Numbered from the stretch's first letter, positions 18,956 through 27,749 are shown. The stretch: 64,000 nucleotides of DNA from Bradyrhizobium sp. CB82 (GCF_029714405.1 NZ_CP121650.1:4407001-4471000); one strand, 5' to 3'. A program made the numbers and translations. The notes: generated by a model not told the origin, from the sequence alone.

Positions 18956-19533
18956 GGGGTTTCGTAGGGTGGGTTTGGGTAATCCACCCTGTACCATGGC
19001 GTCACGGTGACGTCGTGTGCTGCATCGAGTATCTGCGCCTCGCCCGGCTTTAGCCCATGCCCCGCCAGCACCTCATGCGGCGTCTGAGCCGGCACGCCGA
19101 CGAAACAGCCTTCGCCGCCGGGCAGGCGCACCTGCGGGGCTTCCGACAGCCAGAAGGTGTCGTAGCGCTCCATGAACATGTCGAATACGACGGGGCCGCC
19201 GATGATCGCGACCGCGCCCGAGGACACGGCGGCGAAGGCGGAGGCCTCCTCGAAGCTTGCGCCGAGCGGATTCCATAGTGTCGCGTTCGGCGTTTCGGGA
19301 TCGACGGCGAGCGCGGCGATCTTGCGGGTCAGGATCAGCCGCTTGCGCTTGGGCGAATTCGGCTGTCCCTCATGCGAGTGCCGGCCGTGCACGATCAGCG
19401 CGGCTCGATCGAGCGCCTGCTCGAAGAACCTCTTGTCGCCCTCGAACTTCAGGCTGTTCGGCATGACGTGCCGTGCGTCGGCAAGCATGCCGTCGGCGGA
19501 GACGATGACGTAGCCTTCGAAGCGGAATGACAA
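18940..19533 (-). CDS. Dihydrofolate reductase-like (RibD C-terminal fold) protein
   Basis: A 197-residue protein of the DHFR/RibD C-terminal superfamily. It has the N-terminal FEGYVIVSADGMLADARHVM, the middle ALIVHGRHSHEG with a cofactor-type GRxS/T variant, and VAIIGGPVVFDMFMERYDTF, where GG precedes the nicotinamide site. These are usually NADPH-dependent reductases of unknown substrate, not the main DHFR. The last residues (VDYPNPPYETPHTSP) are encoded across a GGGTGG...CCACCC hairpin, suggesting a REP-like unit has been absorbed into the C terminus. Confidence 0.82.
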   Translation of the reverse strand: MSFRFEGYVIVSADGMLADARHVMPNSLKFEGDKRFFEQALDRAALIVHGRHSHEGQPNSPKRKRLILTRKIAALAVDPETPNATLWNPLGASFEEASAFAAVSSGAVAIIGGPVVFDMFMERYDTFWLSEAPQVRLPGGEGCFVGVPAQTPHEVLAGHGLKPGEAQILDAAHDVTVTPWYRVDYPNPPYETPHTSP

Positions 19534-19542
19534 GTGTGACGG

Positions 19543-20523
19543 CTATTCGGAAACGGTCGTCACCACGCTGTTGACCGGGCGCTGGCTCACCGTCGGCAGC
19601 TTGACGTCCTTGAGCAACTCCTGGTCGTACTCAGGCAGCGTCGACACCGGGCTCTTTGCGCGCATCGCCACGACCTTGTAGCCGCCGGCCTTGAGCTGCT
19701 GGAGCAGCGCGGGCAACGCTTCGGCAGTGTGCTTCTGGAAGTCGTGCATCAGGATGATGCCCTTGCCGAGCTTGGTCAGCTTCTTCATCACCGTGTCGAT
19801 CACCTTCTCGGGCTTGGAGGCCTTGAAGTCGAAGGAGTCGAGGTCGCAGGAGAAGATCGCGATGTTGCGGTTGCCGAGATAGGTGACCATCTCCGGCGGG
19901 TGCTGGAGCGCCGGGAAGCGGAAGAACGGCGAGGGCGAGACGCCGCCGAGCGCCCATTTCACCGCGGAGAATCCCTTCTCGATCTCGTCCTTCCTCTGCT
20001 GCTCGTTCAGTTTCTTGTCGTTGAGATTGGCGTGCGACCAGGTATGCGCGCCGATGGTATGGCCGGCGGCATAGACCTGCTTGAGGATTTCCGGCTCGTA
20101 GGTCGAGTGCTTGCCGATCGGGAAGAAGATGCCGGTGGTGCATTCATCGGCCAGTGCCTTCAGCACCGCGGGCGTGTTGCGCGGCCAGGGGCCGTCGTCG
20201 AAGGTCAGCACCACCTCGTGGTCGCGCAGGAAGTCGAGCTCCTTGAAGTGCTCGAACCCGAAGCCGGGCCCTCCAGTGGTGTCGATCTCGACGGTGCGGG
20301 CGACGCCGAGTGCATTCGGATTGCTGCAGGCGGCGCGTGCCGGCTGCGCGGCCTGTGCCGCCGGTGGCGGGCTGGCGGCGGCAGCGGGTGCGGGAGCAGG
20401 GGCTGCTGCTGGGGCAGCCTGCGTTGCTGCCGCGGGCTTCGCTGCCGTGGTCTGCGACCATGCGGCGCTCGCCATCGCGAGAGAAATTGCGCTCGCCAAA
20501 ATCAGTCCTGCCGCAACACGCAT
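19543..20523 (-). CDS. Secreted polysaccharide deacetylase (NodB-homology domain)
   Basis: A 326-residue exported protein. A signal peptide (MRVAAGLILASAISLAMASA) is followed by a long Ala/Pro-rich linker (about residues 28-65) and then the NodB domain: VVLTFDDGPWPRNTP with the catalytic Asp pair, HTIGAHTWSHANLN with the two metal histidines, FFRFPALQHP, and ILMHDFQ. All key residues are present. Such enzymes remove acetyl groups from N-acetylglucosamine polymers or peptidoglycan in the periplasm. The start at ATG 20523 gives the signal peptide; upstream sequence does not. No nod genes are nearby. Confidence 0.88.
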   Translation of the reverse strand: MRVAAGLILASAISLAMASAAWSQTTAAKPAAATQAAPAAAPAPAPAAAASPPPAAQAAQPARAACSNPNALGVARTVEIDTTGGPGFGFEHFKELDFLRDHEVVLTFDDGPWPRNTPAVLKALADECTTGIFFPIGKHSTYEPEILKQVYAAGHTIGAHTWSHANLNDKKLNEQQRKDEIEKGFSAVKWALGGVSPSPFFRFPALQHPPEMVTYLGNRNIAIFSCDLDSFDFKASKPEKVIDTVMKKLTKLGKGIILMHDFQKHTAEALPALLQQLKAGGYKVVAMRAKSPVSTLPEYDQELLKDVKLPTVSQRPVNSVVTTVSE

Positions 20524-20685
20524 GATGTTGTCCTCGATAGATTGATCCCGTTGTTCGGCCGTAGCTTTTTTGCCCCCGTCCGAACCTGTCCGCCCCAATT
20601 GATCCTAGCCTAGATGGTGCGCCATCGCCATTGCAACGGCTGTTTGGCGCCGAGAACCATTTGTGCCCAGGCGCGTGAGACCAGC

Positions 20686-21258
20686 TCAGCTATCTGCGAG
20701 CGCCTTCGCGACCGCGGTCTTGACGCGGGTGTCGGCCGGCTCGACCGCCGAGGCGAAAACCTCGGCAATATAGCCGTCGCGGCCGATCAGATATTTGTGG
20801 AAGTTCCAGCGCGGAACCTGCTTCGGCCGGACATCCGCGGCCCACTTGTAGAAAGGATGTGCCTTGGGACCGACCACGACGGCCTTGGCGGCGATCGGAA
20901 AGGTAACGCCGTATTGGTGATGGGCGGTCTCCGAGATCTCGGTCGCGCCGCCGGGCTCCTGGCTGCCGAAATCGTTGGAGGGCACACCGATGACGGTCAG
21001 TCCGCGTTCGCGGAACTCGCTCCAGAGTTCCTGAAGGCCAGCATATTGCGGAGTGTAGCCGCAGAGCGAAGCTGTATTGACGATCATCAGCGGCCGGCCG
21101 GTGAAGGACGCCAAGCGGATATCGTCGCCGGAGAGCGCGGGGAAGGAGAAGGCGTAAGCCGAGATCTTGCTCATCGCTCCCTCGGCGAGAGCGCGGGTCG
21201 CAACGGGACTGGCGATTGCGGCAAGAGCGGCGCTCAGCATTGTCCTGCGGTTCAGCAT
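20686..21258 (-). CDS. Glutathione peroxidase family protein with Tat-type signal
   Basis: A 190-residue thiol peroxidase. The start at 21258 gives a twin-arginine signal (MLNRRTMLSAALAAIASPVA), so the enzyme is probably exported folded. The catalytic loop NTASLCGYTPQYAGLQ carries cysteine where mammalian enzymes use selenocysteine; VPSNDFGSQEPG and PRWNFHKYLIGRDG supply the Gln, Trp and Asn partners of the tetrad. It likely reduces lipid hydroperoxides using thioredoxin- or glutathione-type donors in the periplasm. It stands alone between the deacetylase and the L,D-transpeptidase. Confidence 0.9.
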   Translation of the reverse strand: MLNRRTMLSAALAAIASPVATRALAEGAMSKISAYAFSFPALSGDDIRLASFTGRPLMIVNTASLCGYTPQYAGLQELWSEFRERGLTVIGVPSNDFGSQEPGGATEISETAHHQYGVTFPIAAKAVVVGPKAHPFYKWAADVRPKQVPRWNFHKYLIGRDGYIAEVFASAVEPADTRVKTAVAKALADS

Positions 21259-21389
21259 GGCGATGTCCCCCAAGTTGATCCGGGGAGAGATCATACTCCG
21301 GGCGCGCGACCAAGCGCGCTCAAGACCGCGTTATGCGCGGCCTAAAGCGCGTGAGATTAGGATGAATCGTCATCGCGCTTCAGGCAGTT

Positions 21390-21414
21390 GTTTGCGCATC
21401 ATCTCCGCGCAAAC
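21390..21414. repeat. 25-bp dispersed palindrome
   Basis: The sequence GTTTGCGCATC...CCGCGCAAAC is nearly identical, in opposite orientation, to 35167-35191. It lies within a larger repeat-like gap (21340-21467) that also contains AAAGCGCGTGAGATTAGGAT. Confidence 0.5.
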
Positions 21415-21467
21415 GCTTTCCGCGTTTATCGCGAGGGAAAACGCTTCACACCTTTCCGAGTCATGCT

Positions 21468-23174
21468 TTAGTGCAGGCGGACGATGAAATCTGTCCCTTC
21501 GCCGGTTTCGCCCTGGTTGATACCCTGGTCGGAGACGATGATCGAGCTGCCGGTGGCCAGCATCTCGTTGATCTTCGCCATGATGTCGGCGGGGATGGAA
21601 ATGCGGTCGAGCGCCTCGGTCGGACCATCCGGCGTGATCGCGGGTTTTGCGGCAATCGGGATGACGCCGGCCATGCGCTGGCGGCGCATCATGCGGCTGT
21701 CGTCGTCACGCTCCACAGCGCGGACGGCGACGGGCAGCGACACCACCGACCAACGCAGCGCGTTGGCATCGCTCTTGTCGACTTCCGCGGTGAAGACATG
21801 CGTGCCGAGTGGACGGTCGCTGGCCGCGATCGTCACGGGCGCTTCGAACAGCGGCGCAAAGTTCTGCCGCACATAGATCTTGGAATCCTTGCGGCTGATG
21901 AACACCGCGACCGGGCCGGCGCGCTTCGGCGGCTCGGGCTTCGCGGCCGGCTCGGTGATGCGGGTCAGATCTTTTTTCGCATCGGCGGCGGGCAGCCCAG
22001 GCGTCGGCGCCGACACGGCGACATCGGGCTTGGCAGCTTCAGGCTTGGCAGCTTCAGGCTTGGCAGCTTCAGGCTTGGCAGCGTCTGCCTGCTCAGTCTT
22101 TGCCGTGCTGCCCTTGTCCGCTGGCTTTCCGCTCGCGGCTGCCTGTAAAGCCTCTGTGGTCGCCGCGGGCCTGGTCTCGGTGCTCTCCGGCTTGGCGGCC
22201 GCTTCATCCGATTTTGCCGGCTGGGATGCGTCAGCGGTTTTCGCACCATCCGCCTTTGCGTCTTCGTTCGGAGCGGTCTTGTCGGCAGGGGCTTGCCCGC
22301 GCGCCATCGCGATGCCGATGGTCGCGTCGGACATCACGGTATGGCCGACGGTCGCGCGCAGCTCCATCGCCGGCTCGGCGCTCACGCTCTTGACCTCGGC
22401 CGCCTTGACTTCGGCGGCTTTGGTCAGTTCGGCCTTGCTCTCAGCAGACGTCGCCTCGGGTGCGCCCTTGTCCGCCTTGTCGGCGACAGTCGCCACGGGC
22501 TGCTCCAGGCTCGCCGTCGGCTGCGGCGGGACGCGCAGGCTGGCAAGCAGCGGGTGCGAGAAGCTGTGCGGCGTCGTCTGGCCGGGCGTCACGATCACGC
22601 GTGCGCCCATCCTGGTCCAATTCCACATCTTCACCGCGAACGCCATCGGCATGCGAATGCAGCCATGGGAGGCGGGATAGCCAGGCAGGACGCCGGCATG
22701 CATGGCGACGCCCGACCAGGTGATGCGCTGCATGTACGGCATCGGCGCGCCGCTATAGATATTGGATTGGTGGAACTTGTGCTTCTGGATGACGCTGAAC
22801 ACGCCCATCGGGGTAGGATGGCCCTTCATGCCGGTCGACACCGGCGATTCCGCGAACACGCCGTTGGAATCGTAGACCGTCACCCTCTGTCGATCGATCG
22901 AGATGGCGATGACCAGCGGCCCTTGCGGCTTGGCGCCGGTCTGCTTCTCCGCGATCTCCTTCTTGCCTGGGACGGTGCCGCGCTTGCGCGGCTTCACACG
23001 CTCGATCTGCGGCTGCGGCTGGTGGTAGTAAGAGCCGTCGGTATAGTCCGACCAGTAATACATCGCGGCTTCCGCATGGGTCGTGGCGCCAATCGCACCC
23101 GCCGCCGTCAAAATGGCGACCCGCCACAACCGCGCCTTTGCGGCAGAAGAGCCGACGCCGTTCACGCTACTCAT
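21468..23174 (-). CDS. L,D-transpeptidase with Ala/Lys/Glu-rich repeat linker
   Basis: A protein of 568 residues (start ATG 23174; 23195 is possible). A signal-like hydrophobic stretch (RVAILTAAGAIGATTHAEAA) leads to a YkuD catalytic domain at about residues 85-200 with YPASHGCIRMPMAFAVKMWN, where His and Cys form the active site. A long low-complexity linker (about 220-420) contains KPEAA units encoded by 15-bp tandem repeats, followed by a second globular domain (VAVFISRKDSKIYVRQNFAP). The enzyme makes 3-3 peptidoglycan cross-links or attaches proteins to the wall. The linker length is unusual and probably variable between strains. Confidence 0.88.
   Translation of the reverse strand: MSSVNGVGSSAAKARLWRVAILTAAGAIGATTHAEAAMYYWSDYTDGSYYHQPQPQIERVKPRKRGTVPGKKEIAEKQTGAKPQGPLVIAISIDRQRVTVYDSNGVFAESPVSTGMKGHPTPMGVFSVIQKHKFHQSNIYSGAPMPYMQRITWSGVAMHAGVLPGYPASHGCIRMPMAFAVKMWNWTRMGARVIVTPGQTTPHSFSHPLLASLRVPPQPTASLEQPVATVADKADKGAPEATSAESKAELTKAAEVKAAEVKSVSAEPAMELRATVGHTVMSDATIGIAMARGQAPADKTAPNEDAKADGAKTADASQPAKSDEAAAKPESTETRPAATTEALQAAASGKPADKGSTAKTEQADAAKPEAAKPEAAKPEAAKPDVAVSAPTPGLPAADAKKDLTRITEPAAKPEPPKRAGPVAVFISRKDSKIYVRQNFAPLFEAPVTIAASDRPLGTHVFTAEVDKSDANALRWSVVSLPVAVRAVERDDDSRMMRRQRMAGVIPIAAKPAITPDGPTEALDRISIPADIMAKINEMLATGSSIIVSDQGINQGETGEGTDFIVRLH
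22032..22088. repeat. 15-bp coding tandem repeat in the L,D-transpeptidase
   Basis: Nearly four units of GGCTTGGCAGCTTCA in tandem, read on the minus strand as AKPEA. All but the last are identical, so slippage can change copy number without breaking the frame. Confidence 0.9.
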
Positions 23175-23385
23175 CCTTCCGAATCCGTCATCCAAATCAG
23201 TAGTTAGTCTCGCAAAGGGGATACGCGTTCACCAGCACGGCAGTTCTGCTGGCAGGTACTTTTGTTCAAGCCGTAGCAAAAAAGCCTCACAGAGCGGTAA
23301 ACGCCGGCCGCGCGGACCTCGCCTGCTGCCTTCCTGATCGGTCCTCGCATCCCTACATTGCAGGGACTTCCTACCGGAGAACTTC

Positions 23386-23934
23386 ATGTCATCTCGTTTC
23401 CCCGGTCTTTCCCGCATACGCTTGAAAGGCCTCGCTTTATTCCTCCTGCTGGCTGCCATGCCGGCCGGCTTCGCGCAAGCCGCCGACGAGCCGGATCTGA
23501 TCTTCCGCCGCTCCACCGTTTTCAAATGGCTGAGCCCGAACGACAAGCTTGCGACCTATGGCCTCGACGATCCCGAGGTCGAGGGCGTGGCCTGTCATTT
23601 CACGGTGCCGGAGAAGGGCGGCTTCAAGGGCTGGCTCGGGCTCGCCGAGGAGGTCTCTGACATCTCACTCGCCTGTCGGCAGGTCGGGCCCATCAAGTTC
23701 AAGGACAAGCTGGAGCAGGGCGACGACATGTTCCGGAGGCGCCGCTCGCTGTTCTTCAAGAAGATGCAGATCGTGCGCGGCTGCGATACCAAGCGCAACG
23801 TGCTGGTCTACATGGTCTATTCCGATAAGCTGATCGAGGGCTCGCCGAAGAACTCGACCTCGACCGTGCCGATCATGCCGTGGGGGCCGACCGATACCAC
23901 CATTCAGAAGTGCGGCGACTTCTTCACTCAGTGA
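23386..23934 (+). CDS. creA: CreA family periplasmic protein
   Basis: A 182-residue exported protein. A signal peptide (LKGLALFLLLAAMPAGFAQA) is followed by the CreA domain: LATYGLDDPEVEGVACHFTV, KGWLGLAEEVSDISLACRQV and a C-terminal KMQIVRGCDTKRNVLVYMVY. Four or more cysteines probably form disulfides. CreA is widespread in proteobacteria and its function is unknown. Length is slightly longer than the E. coli protein because of the leader. Confidence 0.88.
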   Translation: MSSRFPGLSRIRLKGLALFLLLAAMPAGFAQAADEPDLIFRRSTVFKWLSPNDKLATYGLDDPEVEGVACHFTVPEKGGFKGWLGLAEEVSDISLACRQVGPIKFKDKLEQGDDMFRRRRSLFFKKMQIVRGCDTKRNVLVYMVYSDKLIEGSPKNSTSTVPIMPWGPTDTTIQKCGDFFTQ

Positions 23935-24127
23935 CGAGATTGCGGCCGAAGCGCGGCTTTGCGAGATGCGAGCCGGTCAGCCGCACGAACGACTGCGGTG
24001 CCGCCTCATAGCCGCGGCAGGATTGCAGCGCCATCGCGCCGGTGACGCTGCGTGGACCGGGTCTCTCGTTGGCGCGGTCCGAATCCTGGTCCGCGTCCCG
24101 CGCCATTGCGCGATCTGACCCCATCAT
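23924..24127 (-). CDS. Small basic hypothetical protein
   Basis: A 67-residue frame convergent with creA, overlapping its last 11 bases. The second in-frame ATG (24127) has AGGA at good distance, and the peptide is charged and soluble (MMGSDRAMARDADQDSDRAN, then SVTGAMALQSCRGYEAAPQS). No family recognised. It may be a real small gene; the overlap with creA and lack of homology evidence keep confidence low. Confidence 0.35.
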   Translation of the reverse strand: MMGSDRAMARDADQDSDRANERPGPRSVTGAMALQSCRGYEAAPQSFVRLTGSHLAKPRFGRNLVTE

Positions 24128-24522
24128 GATGGCCATTCCTCAACCTGGAGCCTCGGTTTGGTGCCGGGCTTGTGTCCGAAGGTTTCCGTCGTCACTGGAA
24201 CCAGGCGGCTCAGCGGACTTCGCACTCCTTTGCGTTCCTCTTCAGCAGAGAAACGTAAAATGCGCGTGAAGCGTCAGCCTCGGGACAGTGACTGCAGCCG
24301 ACTGCGGGGACGTCGAGCGCCGTGAAGCAGCCATCGGCCACGAGACGACTTCACTGAAATAATTGGGATTTTTGACTTAATGTTTCGTCGTCTCCGTGCT
24401 GACGAAACAATTCTCGCGAAGATGAAACCATTTTCATGTTTTGGCGCATCACGGACGAAACCGCCCATGGTTATCACGCACCGGCGGCACCGATGTACAA
24501 CCGCGGGAACTGGAGACTTCGC
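24128..24522. other. Gap with no recognised feature
   Basis: No convincing gene on either strand. The part from 24340 to 24470 is AT-richer than its surroundings (for example TTAATGTTTCGTCG and GATGAAACCATTTTCATG, with a small TGAAACCATTTTCA hairpin) and probably contains the promoter of the small secreted protein at 24523. Confidence 0.4.
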
Positions 24523-24687
24523 ATGCGGCCGTTCAGCTTCATCCTTGCTTTCGGCTTCGTGCTCTTCGGGTCCTCGCTGGCCGGAACGAGTGAAAGTGGA
24601 CTGCCGGGCGTCGGAACCTTTGCATACAGCGGCTCGCCGGTTGGGGCCAAGGCGCCTCAGCCGGTCGTGATGGCTGCGCGTCTCTGA
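24523..24687 (+). CDS. Small exported protein, 54 aa
   Basis: The ATG at 24523 opens a 54-residue peptide with a clear signal sequence (MRPFSFILAFGFVLFGSSLA) and a short polar mature part (GVGTFAYSGSPVGAKAPQPV). GGGAACTGGAG lies 7-17 bases upstream. The next gene starts 39 bases after its stop and also encodes a secreted protein, so the pair may be one transcript. Function unknown. Confidence 0.55.
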   Translation: MRPFSFILAFGFVLFGSSLAGTSESGLPGVGTFAYSGSPVGAKAPQPVVMAARL

Positions 24688-24726
24688 TCTCAAGAAGAAG
24701 ACCAGCAGGAATCAGAAAAGCCAATC

Positions 24727-25089
24727 ATGTTTCGCATCTGCGCCGCAGCTTTTCTCGCGTCCCTCGTCACGATCACGGCAGCCCACGCTCAGGTGCGCTC
24801 TCCCAACAGATTGCCGGATCCGCGCACCGACTTCGTGCGCCAATGCGCGCCGCACATGCTCGGGCGCTGGGCGCATCCGGAGGAGGTCTGTGGCTGCCTG
24901 CATGATCATGCTGCCGCCGTCGTCGAGGACCGCGACCTGCGCGAGGCGCTGCTTCGCGGCATCAGCGAGACCGGCGTGCCGACCATCGAGAACGAATGGG
25001 TGCCGGTCGCAAAGCAGTCCGAGATTGGACCGACTTTCACCAAGATCGCCAAGCCGACCCTTCAGTGCATGTTCGACCCGGCGAAGTAG
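24727..25089 (+). CDS. Secreted cysteine-containing hypothetical protein
   Basis: A 120-residue exported protein: signal peptide MFRICAAAFLASLVTITAAH-AQ, then a mature part with four cysteines (VRQCAPHMLG, EEVCGCLHDHAA, LQCMFDP), suggesting two disulfides. The helical middle (AAAVVEDRDLREALLRGISE) has no catalytic pattern. I do not recognise a named family. It converges with a DUF6719-type gene. Confidence 0.7.
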   Translation: MFRICAAAFLASLVTITAAHAQVRSPNRLPDPRTDFVRQCAPHMLGRWAHPEEVCGCLHDHAAAVVEDRDLREALLRGISETGVPTIENEWVPVAKQSEIGPTFTKIAKPTLQCMFDPAK

Positions 25090-25097
25090 GTTTGCGC

Positions 25098-25343
25098 CTA
25101 TTTCGACTTCGGTCCAAACCGCGGTACGCAGGTGCTTGTCCGCGTGATGCCGCTATCGGTCATCTTCGCACCGCGCACTTCCTTGATCTGCCCGGCCGGG
25201 CAGCTTCCGTCATCGACCATCACGCGCTGGCCAAGCCGCAAGTCGACGATGTCCTGCTCGCGTCCGACCGTATCGGCGCGCGCCAGCGTTGTCGTCGTTG
25301 CGGCGAACAGCGCGCACATGCACATCGTGCGAAAATGGGTCAT
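25098..25343 (-). CDS. Small secreted protein, DUF6719-like
   Basis: An 81-residue exported protein. Start at ATG 25343 gives the leader MTHFRTMCMCALFAATTTTL-ARA; mature sequence REQDIVDLRLGQRVMVDDGS, CPAGQIKEVRGAKMTDSGIT and a second cysteine in RTSTCVPRFGPKSK. The CPAGQIKEVxG pattern is shared by small secreted rhizobial proteins of unknown role. Two cysteines could form one disulfide. It overlaps nothing and lies just 8 bases from the convergent neighbour's stop. Confidence 0.65.
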   Translation of the reverse strand: MTHFRTMCMCALFAATTTTLARADTVGREQDIVDLRLGQRVMVDDGSCPAGQIKEVRGAKMTDSGITRTSTCVPRFGPKSK

Positions 25344-25396
25344 GACGAAAATCCCGGCCTCGATTGCCGCTGATGTTAGAAAGCCGCGCGCGATTC

Positions 25397-26947
25397 TCAT
25401 AGTGAACCTTGGTCACGCGCGCGGCGCCGGATTGTCCCGCGCAGCGCTGCCAGCGATTGCACCGCGAGCTTTTCGGCTGACGCCACCAGTTGCGGAACCG
25501 AATGGCCGGAAAAGCCGAGGACGAAGCCGGGCAGGGGACGGGCGCGCGCATAGGTGTCGGCGAGCAGCCAGCCTTCTGCGCCGGCCGCCTGCTTGGCCTC
25601 AGAGGCGATGCGCAAATCCACCGACGGCTCGAAGCGCGCGACCAGATGCAGGCCTTGCGAGGGTACGGGAACCGACAGCCGGCCGTCGGACTCGGCCTGA
25701 AGCGTCGCAGCCAGTGCATCCCGCGCCTCCCGATAGAGTTTTCGCACGCGTTTCAGGTTCGTTGCGAAGGCGCCGGAGTTGAGCATGTCTGCGACCGCGC
25801 CTTCCATCAGCGTGCCGGGAAAGCGGTCGAGCGCGGCGCGCGCGGTCGCGACCGTGCCGATCAAGCGCTCCGGCAGCGCGCAATAGCCGATGCGCAGGCC
25901 CGGAAACAGCGTCTTGGCAAACGTGCCCATGTAGATCACGCGCTCGAGCCGGTCGATGCCGGCAAGCGACATCAGGGGCGCGCCGTCATAGCGGAACTCG
26001 CTGTCGTAATCGTCCTCCAGCACGAAGGCGCCGGCCTCTTTCGCCCAGTCCAGAAGCTCGAGCCGCCGGGGCATCGACATCTGCACGCCCAGCGGAAACT
26101 GATGCGACGGTGTGACATAGGCTGCGCGCGCCCTTGGGGCCGCCGTCCGGCCGTTGGTGACGCGCAGGCCATGCTCGTCGACCGGCACGGAGACGGCGCG
26201 ATAGCCGCAATGGGAAATCGTCGCGCGTGCGGTCGGGTAGCCGGGGTCCTCGCACCAGATCTGCTCGCTGGTCTTGACAATCGCGCCGAGCACGATGCGC
26301 AGCGCGTGCAGCGTGCCCGACGTCAGCATGATCTGGTCGGGATCGCAGCGCAGTCCCCGCGCCGAGAGCAAATGATCGGCAACTGCCACGCGCAGCTCGC
26401 GGCTGCCGCGCGGATCACCATAGTGCAGATGTTCGGTGCCGAAGGCGCGCATGCGCCGGCCGACGAAACCGCGAAAGCGTTGCAGCGAGCGCTCGTCGAT
26501 ATGGGTGCAGCCGAGTGCCAGTGCGCCCTGCCGCGGCGCCTCGACGATGATGTTCGCTTTGCGCGCATCGCCTGTGCGCGATGGAATTTTAGCGGCAACG
26601 AACGTTCCGGAGCCGACGGTCGCCTCCGCGAACCCGTCGGCGATCAGCCGCTCATAGGCCGTGACGACGGCGTTGCGCCGAAAACCGGTCTGCTTCGCCA
26701 GCGTCCGCGTCGGCGGCAGTGGCTCGCCGGGCCTGACCAGGCCTTCCACGATCGCGTGGCAGAGCGCCTGGTAGAGCCGGTGCGCCGAGGAGGCGCTCGC
26801 CGAGACGTGCGCTCCCGCGAGATCGAGCGTCAGCTCGGCCTTGCGCGGCGGGGCCTTCGGCGAGGCTTCTGAATTGGTCGGAATTTTTCGCACGGAATTG
26901 GAACTATCGCAGACCAAATGGACCGCTACAACTCCTTTCAGATTCAA
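25397..26947 (-). CDS. MocR/PdxR-type regulator (GntR HTH + aminotransferase fold)
   Basis: A protein of up to 516 residues. Residues about 50-120 form a GntR winged helix (HRLYQALCHAIVEGLVRPGE, PPTRTLAKQTGFRRNAVVTA, YERLIADGFAEATVGSGTFV). The rest is a class I aminotransferase fold with the PLP lysine expected in YMGTFAKTLFPGLRIGY and the GAFVLEDDYDSEF cofactor region. MocR proteins sense PLP or amino compounds. It is divergent from a PNPOx-fold gene starting at 26968, which suggests control of vitamin B6 or amine metabolism. The exact start is uncertain because several start codons are in frame. Confidence 0.88.
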   Translation of the reverse strand: MNLKGVVAVHLVCDSSNSVRKIPTNSEASPKAPPRKAELTLDLAGAHVSASASSAHRLYQALCHAIVEGLVRPGEPLPPTRTLAKQTGFRRNAVVTAYERLIADGFAEATVGSGTFVAAKIPSRTGDARKANIIVEAPRQGALALGCTHIDERSLQRFRGFVGRRMRAFGTEHLHYGDPRGSRELRVAVADHLLSARGLRCDPDQIMLTSGTLHALRIVLGAIVKTSEQIWCEDPGYPTARATISHCGYRAVSVPVDEHGLRVTNGRTAAPRARAAYVTPSHQFPLGVQMSMPRRLELLDWAKEAGAFVLEDDYDSEFRYDGAPLMSLAGIDRLERVIYMGTFAKTLFPGLRIGYCALPERLIGTVATARAALDRFPGTLMEGAVADMLNSGAFATNLKRVRKLYREARDALAATLQAESDGRLSVPVPSQGLHLVARFEPSVDLRIASEAKQAAGAEGWLLADTYARARPLPGFVLGFSGHSVPQLVASAEKLAVQSLAALRGTIRRRARDQGSL

Positions 26948-26967
26948 TTTTCACGACAGGAGCCGCT
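26948..26967 (+). promoter_or_regulatory. Ribosome site for the GTG-started PNPOx-like gene
   Basis: ACAGGAG at 26955-26961 lies six bases before GTG 26968, supporting that start. The intergenic space to the MocR start is only 20 bases, so the promoters and MocR operator must overlap the 5' end of the annotated MocR frame; a later MocR start is therefore plausible. Confidence 0.5.
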
Positions 26968-27693
26968 GTGTCCGACGGTATCGCCACCACGTCCTATCCG
27001 GTCTCGTCGCGCAACCAGGTCAAGCGGCGCCATGATCGCGGCTCTTATGATCACGCCACCGTTCACCGCATCCTGGATTCCTCGATGCTGTGCCACGTCT
27101 CCTATGTGATCGAAGGCCAGCCCTATTGCACGCCGACCTTCTTCTGGCGGGAAGGGACCAAGCTCTATTGGCACGGCTCCAGCGCGAGCCGCATGCTGCG
27201 CAACCAATCGGGAGGCCAGAAAGTCTGTCTCACCGTTGCGCATCTCGACAGCCTGGTGCTGGCGCGCTGCGGCTTCAATCATTCGGCGGATTATCGCGCG
27301 GTGATGGCCTTCGGCACCGCTTACCTCGTGACCGATGCGGAGGAGAAGAGCCGCGCGCTGGTCGCCATGGTCGATCGCTTCTTCCCGGATCGCACTGCGG
27401 GGCTGCGTCCGAGCACCACGCAGGAGATCAAGGCAACGTCCTTCATCGCGATGGAGATCGAGGAAGCCTCCGCAAAGATCCGCGCCAAGGGCCTTGCGGA
27501 CGACGATGAGGACTACGCGCTGCCGATCTATGCGGAGCGGATTCCCGTGCGGACCGTGCTCGGCGCGCCGGAACCGTGCAAGCGCCTGCTCGATGGAGTT
27601 GCGCGGCCACAGACGCTGACTGGCTATTCGGAAGGCCGACTGCTCGATGATGCATTGCTGGATGCCTATTTTCAGGAGTACCCCGAGGGCTGA
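26968..27693 (+). CDS. Pyridoxamine 5'-phosphate oxidase-fold flavoprotein
   Basis: A 241-residue protein of the NimA/PNPOx-like FMN split-barrel group. Residues 20-110 show HRILDSSMLCHVSYVIEGQP, TPTFFWREGTKLYWHGSSAS, MLRNQSGGQKVCLTVAHLD, the FMN-phosphate and flavin-contact strands of this fold; the C-terminal part (YALPIYAERIPVRTVLGAPE) is typical of the larger NimA-like members. It probably binds FMN and reduces or oxidises a small molecule. Starts with GTG. Divergence from a MocR regulator fits a B6-linked or nitro/amine detoxification role, not proven. Confidence 0.85.
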   Translation: MSDGIATTSYPVSSRNQVKRRHDRGSYDHATVHRILDSSMLCHVSYVIEGQPYCTPTFFWREGTKLYWHGSSASRMLRNQSGGQKVCLTVAHLDSLVLARCGFNHSADYRAVMAFGTAYLVTDAEEKSRALVAMVDRFFPDRTAGLRPSTTQEIKATSFIAMEIEEASAKIRAKGLADDDEDYALPIYAERIPVRTVLGAPEPCKRLLDGVARPQTLTGYSEGRLLDDALLDAYFQEYPEG

Positions 27694-27749
27694 AATCGGC
27701 TAGCTTCGCCGGGCTCTTTGACCACGGGAATGTCTGACGGAGTGCCAGC

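Noticed and set aside
19543..20523. Nodulation gene nodB
   Set aside because: The protein has the NodB-homology domain but also a signal peptide and Pro/Ala linker and no nod neighbours; it is an ordinary secreted deacetylase.
22032..22088. Tandem repeat as a possible CRISPR array
   Set aside because: Units are 15 bp without spacers and lie in frame inside a gene.
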